Assembly (NCBI GenBank): GCA_041690675.1
Contig: JAWLGU010000024.1
Location: forward strand, 1-51,328
Reading direction: 5' to 3'
DNA: 51,328 nt
Origin: UBA7803 sp041690675
Lineage (GTDB): Bacteria; Pseudomonadota; Gammaproteobacteria; Pseudomonadales; Azotimanducaceae
Made by a program: the position numbers and the translations under genes. The first letter of the stretch is position 1, and every line of letters begins with the position of its first letter. Below the pieces are notes generated by a model. The model ran no database searches. It had not been told where the DNA came from and worked only from the letters and a program-made list of their open reading frames with translations. This document shows, piece after piece, positions 10,408 through 18,246 of the stretch.

Positions 10408-11964
10408 TCAGATCTGGCGCTCGCGGCCCTGCCAGTAGCGGTCGCGCACCAGCCGGCGTTGAATCTTACCGCTCGGCAGCCGCGGCAGCTCCTCGACGAA
10501 CTCCACGGACCGTGGGCACTTGAAGCCCGGCAGTCGCGCCCGCGCGAAGCCGCGAATCTCCTCCGCCAGGACCGGCGATTGCGTCACGCCAGGCTTGAGC
10601 TGAACCACGGCCTTCACCTCCTCGCCCCACTCCTCGTTGGGAACCCCCACGGTGCACAGGTCCAGCACCGCCGGGTGAGCGAGCAGGACCGAGTCGATCT
10701 CCTGGGGATAGATGTTGACGCCCCCGGAAATGATGGTCTCCGCGCTGCGCCCGGTGAGGAACAGATAGCCGTCCTCGTCCAGATAGCCCATGTCGCCCAG
10801 GGTGAACCACTCGCCCCGGTAGCTTTCCCGGGTCTTCTCCGGCGCCTTGAAGTACTCGAAGCGACCCTCGGCCGGCGCGCGGAAGTAGATGGTGCCCACC
10901 GTCCCCGTGGGGACGTCGTCGCCCGCGTCATCGAGAATGCGGGTGTTCTCCGGCGTGGGGGTCGTGCCGACGCTGCCCGGCTTTCGCAGCCAGGCCTCGG
11001 AGTCGATGCCGAAGTTGTTGCCGCCCTCCGTGGCCGCGTAGTACTCGTAGACGATGGGTCCGAACCAGTCGATGATGGCGCGCTTCACGTGCACCGGGCA
11101 GGGGGCCGCCCCGTGCATGACGAGCTTCAGGCTCGAGACGTCGTAACGGGCGCGCAACGCCTCCGGCAGCTGAAGCAGCCGGTGAAACATGGTGGCCACC
11201 ATGTGGGTATGGGTGATGCGGTAGCGCTCGATCAGCCGCAACGTCTCCTCGGCGTCCCACTGATCCATCATCACCACCCCCACGCCGGCGTTCAGCGGCG
11301 CGGTGACGTTGAAGGCCAGCGGCGCCGCGTGGTAGGCGGGGCCGGTGCACAGGCAACGATCCTCGTCGGGGTCGCCCGCCGCCAGCGCCTGGGCCGCGGA
11401 ACGCTGGGTGGGAGCCTGCCGGCGGTAGACCCCTTTCGGGCGGCCCGTGGTCCCGGAGGTGTAGAGCATCTGCGAACCGCGAACCGGGTGCTCCACGTCC
11501 GCCGGGTCCTCCCCGGCGATGGCCGCTTCGTAGTCCTCGAAACCGCCGATGGCGCCGCCCGCCGCCAGCCGCAGATGGCATTTGCACGCGTGGGCCGCGG
11601 CGACCTCCGCAGTGCCGAGGCCTGCGTCGTAGATCACTGCCTTCGCTTCGCAGTTGTCGATGATGTATCCCGTCTCCTCGCCGGTGAGGTGCCAGTTGGC
11701 CGGGGTGAAGCGAATGCCGGAGCGCAGGGCGGCGAGGTACGTCTCCACGAACTCCGGCCGGTTCTTCATCACCACCGCCACGGCGTCGCCTTCGCCGATG
11801 CCGTGGCGCGCGAAGAGCCGGGCGAGCTGATTGGCGCGGGCGTTGAGCTCACGGAAGCTGCGCTCGCCGTAGCGAGTGACGAGCGCCGGCGCCTCCGGGC
11901 GGCGCGCCGCGTGATATGCCACCGCCATGCCCCTGGCCAGGGCGTCCTCGAGATTGCCGTACAT
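10408..11964 (-). CDS. Acyl-CoA synthetase (AMP-forming, FadD-like)
   Basis: Activates a carboxylic acid to its CoA thioester through an acyl-adenylate; 518 residues, ANL superfamily. Core motifs are in order: P-loop YTSGTTGRPKG, the adenylate-binding YYAATEG, GEWFTLGDMGYLDEDGYLFLTGR at the hinge (catalytic Asp), and the C-terminal PSGKIQRR with the catalytic lysine. The ATG at 11964 follows a very strong purine-rich ribosome site. Together with the hydratase downstream and the divergent dehydrogenase and SDR, it would start a beta-oxidation-like pathway. Chain length or substrate class cannot be decided from sequence. Confidence 0.93.
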   Translation of the reverse strand: MYGNLEDALARGMAVAYHAARRPEAPALVTRYGERSFRELNARANQLARLFARHGIGEGDAVAVVMKNRPEFVETYLAALRSGIRFTPANWHLTGEETGYIIDNCEAKAVIYDAGLGTAEVAAAHACKCHLRLAAGGAIGGFEDYEAAIAGEDPADVEHPVRGSQMLYTSGTTGRPKGVYRRQAPTQRSAAQALAAGDPDEDRCLCTGPAYHAAPLAFNVTAPLNAGVGVVMMDQWDAEETLRLIERYRITHTHMVATMFHRLLQLPEALRARYDVSSLKLVMHGAAPCPVHVKRAIIDWFGPIVYEYYAATEGGNNFGIDSEAWLRKPGSVGTTPTPENTRILDDAGDDVPTGTVGTIYFRAPAEGRFEYFKAPEKTRESYRGEWFTLGDMGYLDEDGYLFLTGRSAETIISGGVNIYPQEIDSVLLAHPAVLDLCTVGVPNEEWGEEVKAVVQLKPGVTQSPVLAEEIRGFARARLPGFKCPRSVEFVEELPRLPSGKIQRRLVRDRYWQGRERQI

Positions 11965-11988
11965 GGTCCTTCCCCCCTCCCCCTCCAG

Positions 11989-12669
11989 TCAGACGCCGGC
12001 CGTCACGTGGCGTGGTTCGCCGTGGTGGCTGGTCATCCACAATCGCCCGCCCTCCCGGTACAGCACCAGCGCGTCCAGGAATCCGACGGCAGGCCCGCTG
12101 GGGGGCTCCCCCAGCAACACGTCCCGGAGCAGATACAGCGTCATGTCGTGAGACACGCACAGGTCGAGCTGGTGCTCGGCCACGGGCTGCTCGAGCTTCG
12201 CCGCCATCACCGTGAGCACCAGGCGCGCGGCCAGCTCCGCCGGCATCATGGCGTCGGCCGGTGCCGCACCGCCGATCCAGGACTCCACGAACGGCACCAG
12301 GCCGCCGCCGGCGTCCATGGCCTTCCACATCTTCATCTGGTCCATGGAGTAGAACACGCCCAAGGCCTCCAGCGGCCGGTGCCGGGTCACGGCGCCGCCC
12401 CCCAGGCGGTGGCCGTCCAGGATCAGGGCAGCGGTTTCCATGCAGCGCTCGGGCGGGCTGGCGTAGGCGCGGACCGTCAGTGACTTGGGAAGCCGGGCCC
12501 CCAGATCCCGGGCCAGGGCCCGACCTTCGGCGGTCAGCGGATTCTCCAGATCGTGGCGATCCGGCGCGAATTCCCGGGCGGAATGGCGCATCAGCACCAC
12601 GCAATGATCCACGCCGCGCGTCAGCACGCGCTGCAGCAGATCCAACGTCGCCTCTCCGTACTTCTCCAC
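11989..12669 (-). CDS. Histidine phosphatase superfamily protein
   Basis: Phosphoglycerate-mutase-like phosphatase of 226 residues. The phospho-acceptor motif is VVLMRHSARE (Arg28-His29), followed by SPPERCMETA with the conserved Arg75, and a second catalytic histidine in CVSHDMTLY (His174). I chose the GTG at 12669 because GGAGG lies five bases upstream; an ATG at 12753 would add 28 residues without similarity and would intrude on the divergent promoter. It is 24 bp upstream of the acyl-CoA synthetase on the same strand, so it is likely the first gene of a three-gene operon. Its place next to an ACAD10/11-like dehydrogenase suggests a phosphorylated acyl intermediate, but this is inferred. 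Confidence 0.82.
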   Translation of the reverse strand: MEKYGEATLDLLQRVLTRGVDHCVVLMRHSAREFAPDRHDLENPLTAEGRALARDLGARLPKSLTVRAYASPPERCMETAALILDGHRLGGGAVTRHRPLEALGVFYSMDQMKMWKAMDAGGGLVPFVESWIGGAAPADAMMPAELAARLVLTVMAAKLEQPVAEHQLDLCVSHDMTLYLLRDVLLGEPPSGPAVGFLDALVLYREGGRLWMTSHHGEPRHVTAGV

Positions 12670-12793
12670 GTGCCCCTCCGATCGCCGGCCGTAGCGCCAT
12701 CCGGTCGGCTGTATTAGTATCAAAATCATTCCGCGTTTCGCATCCCTTTTCACGCGTCGCCACGCATCACAACAACCTCAAGAGGGGGGAACT
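12670..12793. promoter_or_regulatory. Divergent promoter region, phosphatase / acyl-CoA dehydrogenase
   Basis: A 124-bp spacer between two divergent starts. It contains the only A+T-rich patch nearby (about 12710-12730, around TGTATTAGTATCAAAATCAT), where promoter elements for one or both directions are expected. I cannot assign exact -35/-10 boxes or an operator. Confidence 0.4.
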
Positions 12794-14032
12794 ATGGACC
12801 TTGGCATTTCCGACCGCGTCAAACCACTGATCGACGACATTCAGCGCTTCGTCGACGACTGCATCGTCCCCAACGAGCCCGTCTACGTCCGCCAGGTGGA
12901 GGAAGGCGGCCGCTGGTGCGAGACTGCCGTGATGGAGGAAGTGAAGGAAAAGGCCAAGGAACGGGGCTTGTGGAACATGTTCCTGCCGGAAAGCGAGCGC
13001 GGCGCCGGGTTGACCAACGTGGACTACGCCCACGTCGCCGAGCTGCTCGGCAAGTATCCCATGGCCTCCGAGGCCACCAACTGCGCCGCGCCGGACACCG
13101 GCAACATGGAGGTGCTCGAGCGCTACGGCTCCGAAGATCAGAAACGGCAGTGGTTGCAGCCGCTGCTCGAGGGCAAGATCCGCTCCGCCTTCGCCATGAC
13201 CGAGCCTCACGTGGCGTCGTCGGACGCCACCAACATCAGCATGGAGGCGCGCCTCGAAGGTGACGAGTGGGTGCTGAACGGCGAGAAATGGTGGACCTCC
13301 GGCATCGGCGACCCGCGCTGCAAGGTGATGATCGTCATGTGCGTCACCGAGCCCGACGCGCCGCGCCACTCCCGGCAGAGCCAGATTCTGGTTCCGGTGG
13401 ACGCCCCCGGGGTCGAAGTGCTGAAGATGATGCACGTGTTCGGCTACGACGACGCGCCTCACGGCCACGGCCACGTGCGTTTCACCAACGTGCGGGTGCC
13501 GAAGGACAACATCATCCTCGGCTCGGGTCGTGGCTTCGAGATCGCCCAGGGCCGCCTCGGGCCGGGCCGCATCCACCACTGCATGCGCTCCATCGGCGTA
13601 GCCGAGCGGGCGCTCGAGCTGATGTGCCGGCGAGCCCAATCCAAGGAGGCGTTCGGCAAGAAGCTGGCGGATCTCGGCGGCAACTACGACAAGATCGCCG
13701 ACGCCCGCATCAACATCGAGATGGCGCGGCTGTTGACCTTGAAGGCCGCCTGGATGATGGACACCGTGGGTAACAAGGTCGCGCGCAGCGAGATCGCTCA
13801 GATCAAGGTCGCGGTGCCCAACATCGCCCTGAAGGTGATCGACGACGCCATCCAGATCCACGGCGGCGCGGGCGTCTCGCAGGTCTTCCCGCTGGCCAAG
13901 ATGTACGCGAGCATGCGGACCCTGCGACTGGCCGACGGGCCGGACGAGGTGCACCGTCGCACGGTGGCACGGATGGAGCTCGGCAAGTATCCGCCTGAAC
14001 AGGAGGTCCGCACCGAAGTCTGGAACGCCTGA
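12794..14032 (+). CDS. Acyl-CoA dehydrogenase (ACAD10/11-like)
   Basis: FAD enzyme of 412 residues that introduces a double bond into an acyl-CoA. Family segments in order: an N-terminal helical domain, FAMTEPHVASSDATNI (flavin and substrate loop), NGEKWWTSGIGDPRC, GPGRIHHCMRSIGVAERALELMCRRA, QIHGGAGVSQVFPLAKMYAS, and LADGPDEVHRRTVARMEL at the end. The RIHHCMR and DGPDEVH stretches resemble ACAD10/11 and related bacterial proteins rather than short-chain dehydrogenases. The ATG at 12794 is preceded by a GAGGGGGG site. The SDR gene follows after 65 bp and carries its own strong ribosome site. Confidence 0.93.
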   Translation: MDLGISDRVKPLIDDIQRFVDDCIVPNEPVYVRQVEEGGRWCETAVMEEVKEKAKERGLWNMFLPESERGAGLTNVDYAHVAELLGKYPMASEATNCAAPDTGNMEVLERYGSEDQKRQWLQPLLEGKIRSAFAMTEPHVASSDATNISMEARLEGDEWVLNGEKWWTSGIGDPRCKVMIVMCVTEPDAPRHSRQSQILVPVDAPGVEVLKMMHVFGYDDAPHGHGHVRFTNVRVPKDNIILGSGRGFEIAQGRLGPGRIHHCMRSIGVAERALELMCRRAQSKEAFGKKLADLGGNYDKIADARINIEMARLLTLKAAWMMDTVGNKVARSEIAQIKVAVPNIALKVIDDAIQIHGGAGVSQVFPLAKMYASMRTLRLADGPDEVHRRTVARMELGKYPPEQEVRTEVWNA

Positions 14033-14049
14033 GGCGAACGACCGCCGGT

Positions 14050-14067
14050 GCGGGGCCCAGGCCCCGC
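14050..14067 (+). other. GC-rich hairpin between acyl-CoA dehydrogenase and SDR
   Basis: GCGGGGCC-CA-GGCCCCGC forms a perfect eight-base stem. It has no following T-run, so it is not a canonical rho-independent terminator; it could protect or process the transcript between two co-directional genes. Confidence 0.4.
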
Positions 14068-14097
14068 GCCGGCCGGCAACGAAGGGGGAGGGGAACC

Positions 14098-15012
14098 ATG
14101 GGCAGATTGGACGACAAGGTGGCGGTGATCACCGGGGCCGGCCGGGGCATCGGCCGGGAGATCGCGCTGTCGATGGCGCGGGAAGGCGCCAGGATCGTGG
14201 TCAACGACCTCGGCGGCAATGCCGACGGCACGGGAACGGGCATGATCGCCGACGACGTGGTGGTGGAGATCCGCGCCATGGGGGGCGAGGCAGTTTCCAA
14301 CACCGACTCGGTGGCGGAGGTCCGGGGCGGGGAGAATCTGCTCAGCACGGCCCTCGAGCACTTCGGCGCCATGGACATCCTGGTGAACAGCGCCGGAATT
14401 CTGCGCGACCGGACCATCTTCAACATGGAGGAGGAAGACTGGGACCTGGTGCAGGCCGTACACCTGAAGGGCCACTACTGCTGCTCCCGGCCCTTTGCCC
14501 GCTACGTCCGGGAACACAACCGCACCGGCTGCCGCATCATCAATTTCTCCAGCGTCTCCGGGCTCATCGGCAACTTCGGTCAAGCCAACTACGGCGCCGC
14601 GAAGGCCGGCATAGCGGGCTTCTCACGGGTGCTGGCGCTGGAACTGGCCAAGTACGGCTGCACCGTGAACACCATCTCTCCGGGGGCGCTGACCCGGATG
14701 ACCATTCCGCTCAGGGAGAATCGGGGCGAGAAGGTCGGGGAGGAGGACCTGGCGCAGGGGGGGCCTCAGCACGTGGCGCCGCTGTGCACCTGGTTGGCCA
14801 CCGACGCCGCCGCGGGAATCAGCGGGCAGATCTTTCACACCGGGCGCGGCGGCATCGCCATCATGCAGCAGCCGGCGGTGATCAAGCAGTTTCACAAATC
14901 AAGCGGCGTCTGGACTCTGCCGGAGCTGGACCGCTACGTGCCCGCGCTCATGGCCGCCAAACAGGCCCACGACCAAACCGTGAACGAGGCAGCCACTCCG
15001 GTGGAAGTGTGA
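14098..15012 (+). CDS. Short-chain dehydrogenase/reductase (3-hydroxyacyl-CoA dehydrogenase-like)
   Basis: NAD(P)-dependent Rossmann oxidoreductase of 304 residues. It has the cofactor loop TGAGRGIG, NSAG, a catalytic serine in NFSSVSG and the YGAAK pair. The roughly 40 residues after the usual SDR core, and the VVNDLGGN segment after the first Rossmann strand, resemble the dehydrogenase part of multifunctional beta-oxidation enzyme type 2. That suggests the 3-hydroxyacyl-CoA step of the pathway formed by its neighbours. A strong AGGGGGAGGGG site precedes the ATG. It is downstream of the acyl-CoA dehydrogenase and probably co-transcribed with it. Confidence 0.9.
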   Translation: MGRLDDKVAVITGAGRGIGREIALSMAREGARIVVNDLGGNADGTGTGMIADDVVVEIRAMGGEAVSNTDSVAEVRGGENLLSTALEHFGAMDILVNSAGILRDRTIFNMEEEDWDLVQAVHLKGHYCCSRPFARYVREHNRTGCRIINFSSVSGLIGNFGQANYGAAKAGIAGFSRVLALELAKYGCTVNTISPGALTRMTIPLRENRGEKVGEEDLAQGGPQHVAPLCTWLATDAAAGISGQIFHTGRGGIAIMQQPAVIKQFHKSSGVWTLPELDRYVPALMAAKQAHDQTVNEAATPVEV

Positions 15013-15080
15013 CCCCGCGCGTTGCACGGGGCCGGGCCGTAAGGTAGCTTCACCGGGTTCGGCCAACAGGAGCGCCTACC

Positions 15081-15824
15081 TTGACGCTGCGGATCGTGGT
15101 GCTGAATCCCAAAGGTGGGTCGGGCAAGACCACGGTGGCCTGCAACCTGCTGGCTTCCTACGCTCAGGCGGGTCGGCGCGCCGCGCTCATGGACCACGAC
15201 CGGCAGGGGTCGGCCATGCGCTGGTTGAAGCAACGCAGCGACGAGCTGCCGGCCATTCACGGCATCGCCGCCTTCGAGGAACCCCCGGCCCATGTCACCC
15301 GCTCCTTTGCCCTGCGCATTCCCCCGGAGACCGAGCGTGTGGTGGTGGACACCGCCGCGGCCCTGGATCGACATGCCGTCGTGGAGGCGGTGAAGTGCGC
15401 CGACAAGGTACTGGTGCCCGTGCTGCCTTCGGACATCGACATCCACGCAGCCACCCGCTGTATCGGCGATCTCCTGGTGCACGCCAGGATGCCGCGGGCC
15501 GCCATCGGCGTGGTGGCGAATCGGGTCAAACGCAACACGCTGGCCTATCGGGCGCTCATGCGCTTCCTGGAGAGCCTGGGGGTGCCCGTGGTGGCGGTGC
15601 TCCGCGACGTGCAGGCGTACACCCGGGCGGCGCGAGTCGGCCTGGGCATTTGTGAGCTGAACCCGTCCGACGCGGGTCGCGAGAGCGCGGGCCGCGAACT
15701 GGTGCAGTGGCGCCGTCTGCTGCGCTGGATCGAGGAGGACGAATTGCCCGCACCCGCCGTCACCGTCGAGGACGAGCGCCTGCCGGAACCGCCCCGCCGA
15801 ACTCACCTGACCCTGGTGCGCTGA
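15081..15824 (+). CDS. ParA/MinD-like partitioning ATPase (orphan)
   Basis: Deviant-Walker P-loop ATPase of 247 residues. The nucleotide loop is NPKGGSGKTT (Lys11 signature, Lys16 in the P-loop), switch I is DHDRQGSAMRWL, and Walker B is VVVDTAAAL. It starts at a TTG (15081) with an AGGAG site nine bases upstream; no better start is available in frame. No ParB gene and no parS-like site are evident beside it, and it has no C-terminal amphipathic MinD helix. It may therefore position a protein complex or act as a MipZ-like regulator rather than segregate DNA. The C-terminus is proline-rich. It converges on the hemerythrin gene, with stops 9 bp apart. Confidence 0.85.
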   Translation: MTLRIVVLNPKGGSGKTTVACNLLASYAQAGRRAALMDHDRQGSAMRWLKQRSDELPAIHGIAAFEEPPAHVTRSFALRIPPETERVVVDTAAALDRHAVVEAVKCADKVLVPVLPSDIDIHAATRCIGDLLVHARMPRAAIGVVANRVKRNTLAYRALMRFLESLGVPVVAVLRDVQAYTRAARVGLGICELNPSDAGRESAGRELVQWRRLLRWIEEDELPAPAVTVEDERLPEPPRRTHLTLVR

Positions 15825-15833
15825 CCACAGCGG

Positions 15834-16355
15834 CTACTGCAGCCGTTGCTTCTCCTCCTCCTCCACCCGCTCGTAACGGTTCTCCATGTCCCGGGCCTCG
15901 TCGGAATGAAGCAGGTCACGGGCCTTCGGGAAGAGCTGGTTTTCCTCCCGCTCCACGTGCCGCTCCACGGCCTCCATCATCTCGCGAAAGCGGCCCTGCC
16001 AGGTCACGGTGGACTTGTCTTCGGCGTCGAGCTGTTCCAACTGGTGCTTCACCTGCTCGTGCTCCTGAAGACACTGGGTCACCAGGGGCTCGATCTCCGG
16101 AAAGCGGCGCAGCTTGGGATAGAACTCCTGCTCCTCGCCGCGGAAGTGAGCGAGCAGGTGCCTGCGAATCTCGGGAAACAGCTCGTCGCGCAGCCGGGAG
16201 TCCGGAGACGCGTCCACCACGCGCTGCATCAAGGTGGCCACCTCCGCGTGCTCGCCGGCCAGGTGGTGAAAGATTCCGGGATACCCCGTCAGCGCCTTGA
16301 CGACGCCTTTCGCTGCGCCCGCCGCCTTGGCGGCGGTCTTGGATCCAGTGGCCAT
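15834..16355 (-). CDS. Hemerythrin HHE-domain protein
   Basis: Small four-helix di-iron protein of 173 residues. Candidate iron ligands are in the expected order: H30/H31 and H36 in FHHLAGEH, H70 and E74 in HFRGEE, H99 and H104, and H133 and E137 in HVEREE. An Ala/Lys-rich N-terminal tail (about 20 residues) precedes the fold, and the C-terminus is very acidic and charged. Proteins of this family bind O2 or NO or take part in iron and stress responses. The ATG at 16355 has a GAGGAG site; the frame stays open far upstream only because of base composition. It is divergent from the ExoD-like gene, with a repeat-bearing spacer between them. Confidence 0.88.
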   Translation of the reverse strand: MATGSKTAAKAAGAAKGVVKALTGYPGIFHHLAGEHAEVATLMQRVVDASPDSRLRDELFPEIRRHLLAHFRGEEQEFYPKLRRFPEIEPLVTQCLQEHEQVKHQLEQLDAEDKSTVTWQGRFREMMEAVERHVEREENQLFPKARDLLHSDEARDMENRYERVEEEEKQRLQ

Positions 16356-16498
16356 GAGCGTTACTCCTCGTGAATGTAATGCTGCAGCGGCGGCGGCGCC
16401 CGCCATTCGACGGTCACCGCTCACTGGCCGTCGCGGCTCACCAGCTTGTTGAAGTTGCTGGTGATGCAGCAGGCGTGCCACGTCGTTGCCCGGCTCGG

Positions 16499-16545
16499 GC
16501 ATGGCACGGGTCCGTGCATGGCACGGGTCCGTGCATGGCACGGGG
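16499..16545 (+). repeat. 17-bp tandem repeat with internal palindrome
   Basis: The unit GCATGGCACGGGTCCGT occurs at 16499-16515 and 16516-16532 and partly again at 16533-16545 (GCATGGCACGGGG). Consecutive copies create GCACGG-GT-CCGTGC, a perfect six-base inverted repeat, twice. It lies in the 207-bp spacer between the divergent hemerythrin and ExoD-like genes, 18 bp before the latter's start, so it could be an operator array. No CDS fits the spacer. Confidence 0.8.
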
Positions 16546-16562
16546 TCTGCATCGAGCCCCTC

Positions 16563-17168
16563 ATGGCAACCGGGACTGATACGGAGCCCGGCCCCGTCAC
16601 CAGCGTCCAAGACCTCCTCGATCGGATCGAAGCCGCCGCCGAGCGGGATCGGGTTTCGCTGGAGGAAGTGATGACCGCGCTGGGGGAGCGCTCCTTCGCG
16701 CCGCTGCTGCTGGTCGCGGGGCTGGTGATTCTGGCCCCCGTGGTGGGGGACATTCCCGGCGTGCCGGTGCTGATGGGGACGGTGGTGGTGCTGGTGGCGG
16801 GGCAGATCCTGCTGCGCCGCCGTCACCTGTGGCTGCCCGGCTGGCTGCTGCGGCGCGACGTCGCCACGGACAAACTGTGCAAGGCCGTGAGCTGGCTGAG
16901 GCGCCCTGCCCGATTCGTCGACCGCTGGACACGGCCCCGCCTCTGCCCGCTGGTGCGCCACGCCAGCGTCCACGTCATCGCCGCCACCTGCATAGTCATC
17001 GCTGCAGCCACACCAGTCATGGAGTTCGTGCCGTTCAGCGCCAACGTCGCCGGCGTCGCCATCACCGCCTTCGCCCTGGCCCTCACCGCGCAGGACGGCC
17101 TGCTCGCGCTCGTTGCCATCGCCCTCTCCCTCGGCACCGTGGCGCTGCTGATCCTTCAGCTCCTCTGA
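16563..17168 (+). CDS. ExoD-like exopolysaccharide-synthesis membrane protein
   Basis: Inner-membrane protein of 201 residues. It opens with a cytoplasmic helix (SVQDLLDRIEAAAERDRVSLEEVMTALGERSFAP in outline) and the family motif GERSFAPLLLVAGLV...GDIPGVPVLMG. Two hydrophobic pairs follow around residues 44-80 and 135-200. ExoD is named from Rhizobium, where it affects exopolysaccharide production and alkali tolerance; its biochemical role is not known. The ATG at 16563 starts at the first family-like residue; upstream ATGs fall inside the tandem repeat. Its stop overlaps the convergent glycoside hydrolase gene by 13 bp. The nearby glycan locus makes an envelope role attractive, but the gene is not in that operon. 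Confidence 0.82.
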   Translation: MATGTDTEPGPVTSVQDLLDRIEAAAERDRVSLEEVMTALGERSFAPLLLVAGLVILAPVVGDIPGVPVLMGTVVVLVAGQILLRRRHLWLPGWLLRRDVATDKLCKAVSWLRRPARFVDRWTRPRLCPLVRHASVHVIAATCIVIAAATPVMEFVPFSANVAGVAITAFALALTAQDGLLALVAIALSLGTVALLILQLL

Positions 17169-18130
17169 GGCCCCTTCATCAGCTCCCGCATGCGCCACCA
17201 GGAGGGTTTTCGGCTGCCGTCCCAGGTGACCAGACCCAGGTGGTACTCGTTCTCGTCCACGTGAAAACCTTCGATGGCCGCACGCGCCGGGTGCAGATCC
17301 ACCAGGCAATACCAGTACACCCGCTCGGCGGGCGCCTCGGCGGCCCAGACGAGGCGTTGCTCGTTCAGCACGTGGCGTCCCACCGCGCGTCGCTCCACGT
17401 CCCAGGTGGCGAGCCCGGTTTCCGTCACCCATACGGGCAGCCCGAACTCTTCGGCCTGCGCGACCTTGTCCTCCCAGCCGTGCCAGTGGGAGTACCAGTC
17501 CCAGTTCGGATGGTCGTTCCACCACATGTCCGGAAAGGCGTGGATGGCCACCGCATCCACCTCCTCCAGCACGCCGTAGCCGCGCATGAGCTCGAGCCAG
17601 TGCGGGTCCACCGGAATCATTCCGCCGAGTATCCGGCGCTTGCCCCGCCGGCCCGCCACACGGCCGGCACGCCGCACCATGTCGCCGAACTTGCGCCACC
17701 CCGGATCCCAGTTGACGAAATCCCACTTCAGGCGGTTGTTCGGCTCGTTCCACAGTTCCAGGGTCTCGAACCGATCGCCGTACTCGTGAATCACCTGATC
17801 GACGAAATCCGCATAATCCTCCAGCCGGCACGGCGGCCCGGCACAGGTTCCGGAGGCCGAGATGGAAGGCGGCGTGTGCCAGATCGAGAGCAGCACGTCG
17901 AAGCCCGCGAGCGCCTGCATCTGCCAGTCGTACCAGCGCTTGCCCCCTGGCCGGTGGAAGTCCGCCCAGGAGATTCCCGTGCGCAGGTGACGGATCCCGA
18001 GGGCCGCGAGCTCCTCCACCGCGCGCTCCACGTCCCGGTAAGCCTCGTAATGGAACCACTGGCACACGCCGAGCTTGTCGCGCAGACCGGTGCTACCGTG
18101 CGAATCAGCCACGATCCGCATCCCGGCCAT
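17156..18130 (-). CDS. Clan GH-A glycoside hydrolase, cytoplasmic
   Basis: A (beta/alpha)8-barrel retaining glycosidase of 324 residues. The acid/base is Glu129 in LELWNEPN and the nucleophile is Glu237 in WVTETG, the spacing expected for clan GH-A; nearby SWADF, HTPPS and HAFPDMWW are substrate-cleft-like. Overall it is closest in style to GH39/GH5-type beta-glycosidases (for example beta-xylosidases), but I cannot assign a family. There is no signal peptide from either ATG (18130 or 18121), so it should act in the cytoplasm, which is odd for a polysaccharide-degrading enzyme and suits processing of a cell-made glycoside. It is divergent from the sulfotransferase-like gene (116 bp between starts) and close to the glycan operon. 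Confidence 0.83.
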   Translation of the reverse strand: MAGMRIVADSHGSTGLRDKLGVCQWFHYEAYRDVERAVEELAALGIRHLRTGISWADFHRPGGKRWYDWQMQALAGFDVLLSIWHTPPSISASGTCAGPPCRLEDYADFVDQVIHEYGDRFETLELWNEPNNRLKWDFVNWDPGWRKFGDMVRRAGRVAGRRGKRRILGGMIPVDPHWLELMRGYGVLEEVDAVAIHAFPDMWWNDHPNWDWYSHWHGWEDKVAQAEEFGLPVWVTETGLATWDVERRAVGRHVLNEQRLVWAAEAPAERVYWYCLVDLHPARAAIEGFHVDENEYHLGLVTWDGSRKPSWWRMRELMKGPQRS

Positions 18131-18246
18131 CCCGTTTCCACCCGGGGCCAACCCGCCATTGGGGGCAGCAGCGGCTGGGCATTGACCCCGGGGCCGCGGA
18201 GTTGCGAAGGTTCCCTGGCGCACGCCCCTCGCCCATCGATGCCGAG

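Noticed and set aside
10027..12483. An 818-codon open frame on the plus strand
   Set aside because: Antisense to the hydratase, acyl-CoA synthetase and phosphatase genes; no domain.
16499..16545. Sigma-54 promoter within the tandem repeat (TGGCACG...TGCA)
   Set aside because: The GG and GC elements are 11 bases apart instead of the required 10, and the sequence is explained by the 17-bp repeat.
16356..18065. N-terminal extension of the hemerythrin gene to 743 residues
   Set aside because: The extra part is antisense to the ExoD-like gene and overlaps the glycosidase gene in another frame; a strong ribosome site marks the ATG at 16355 instead.
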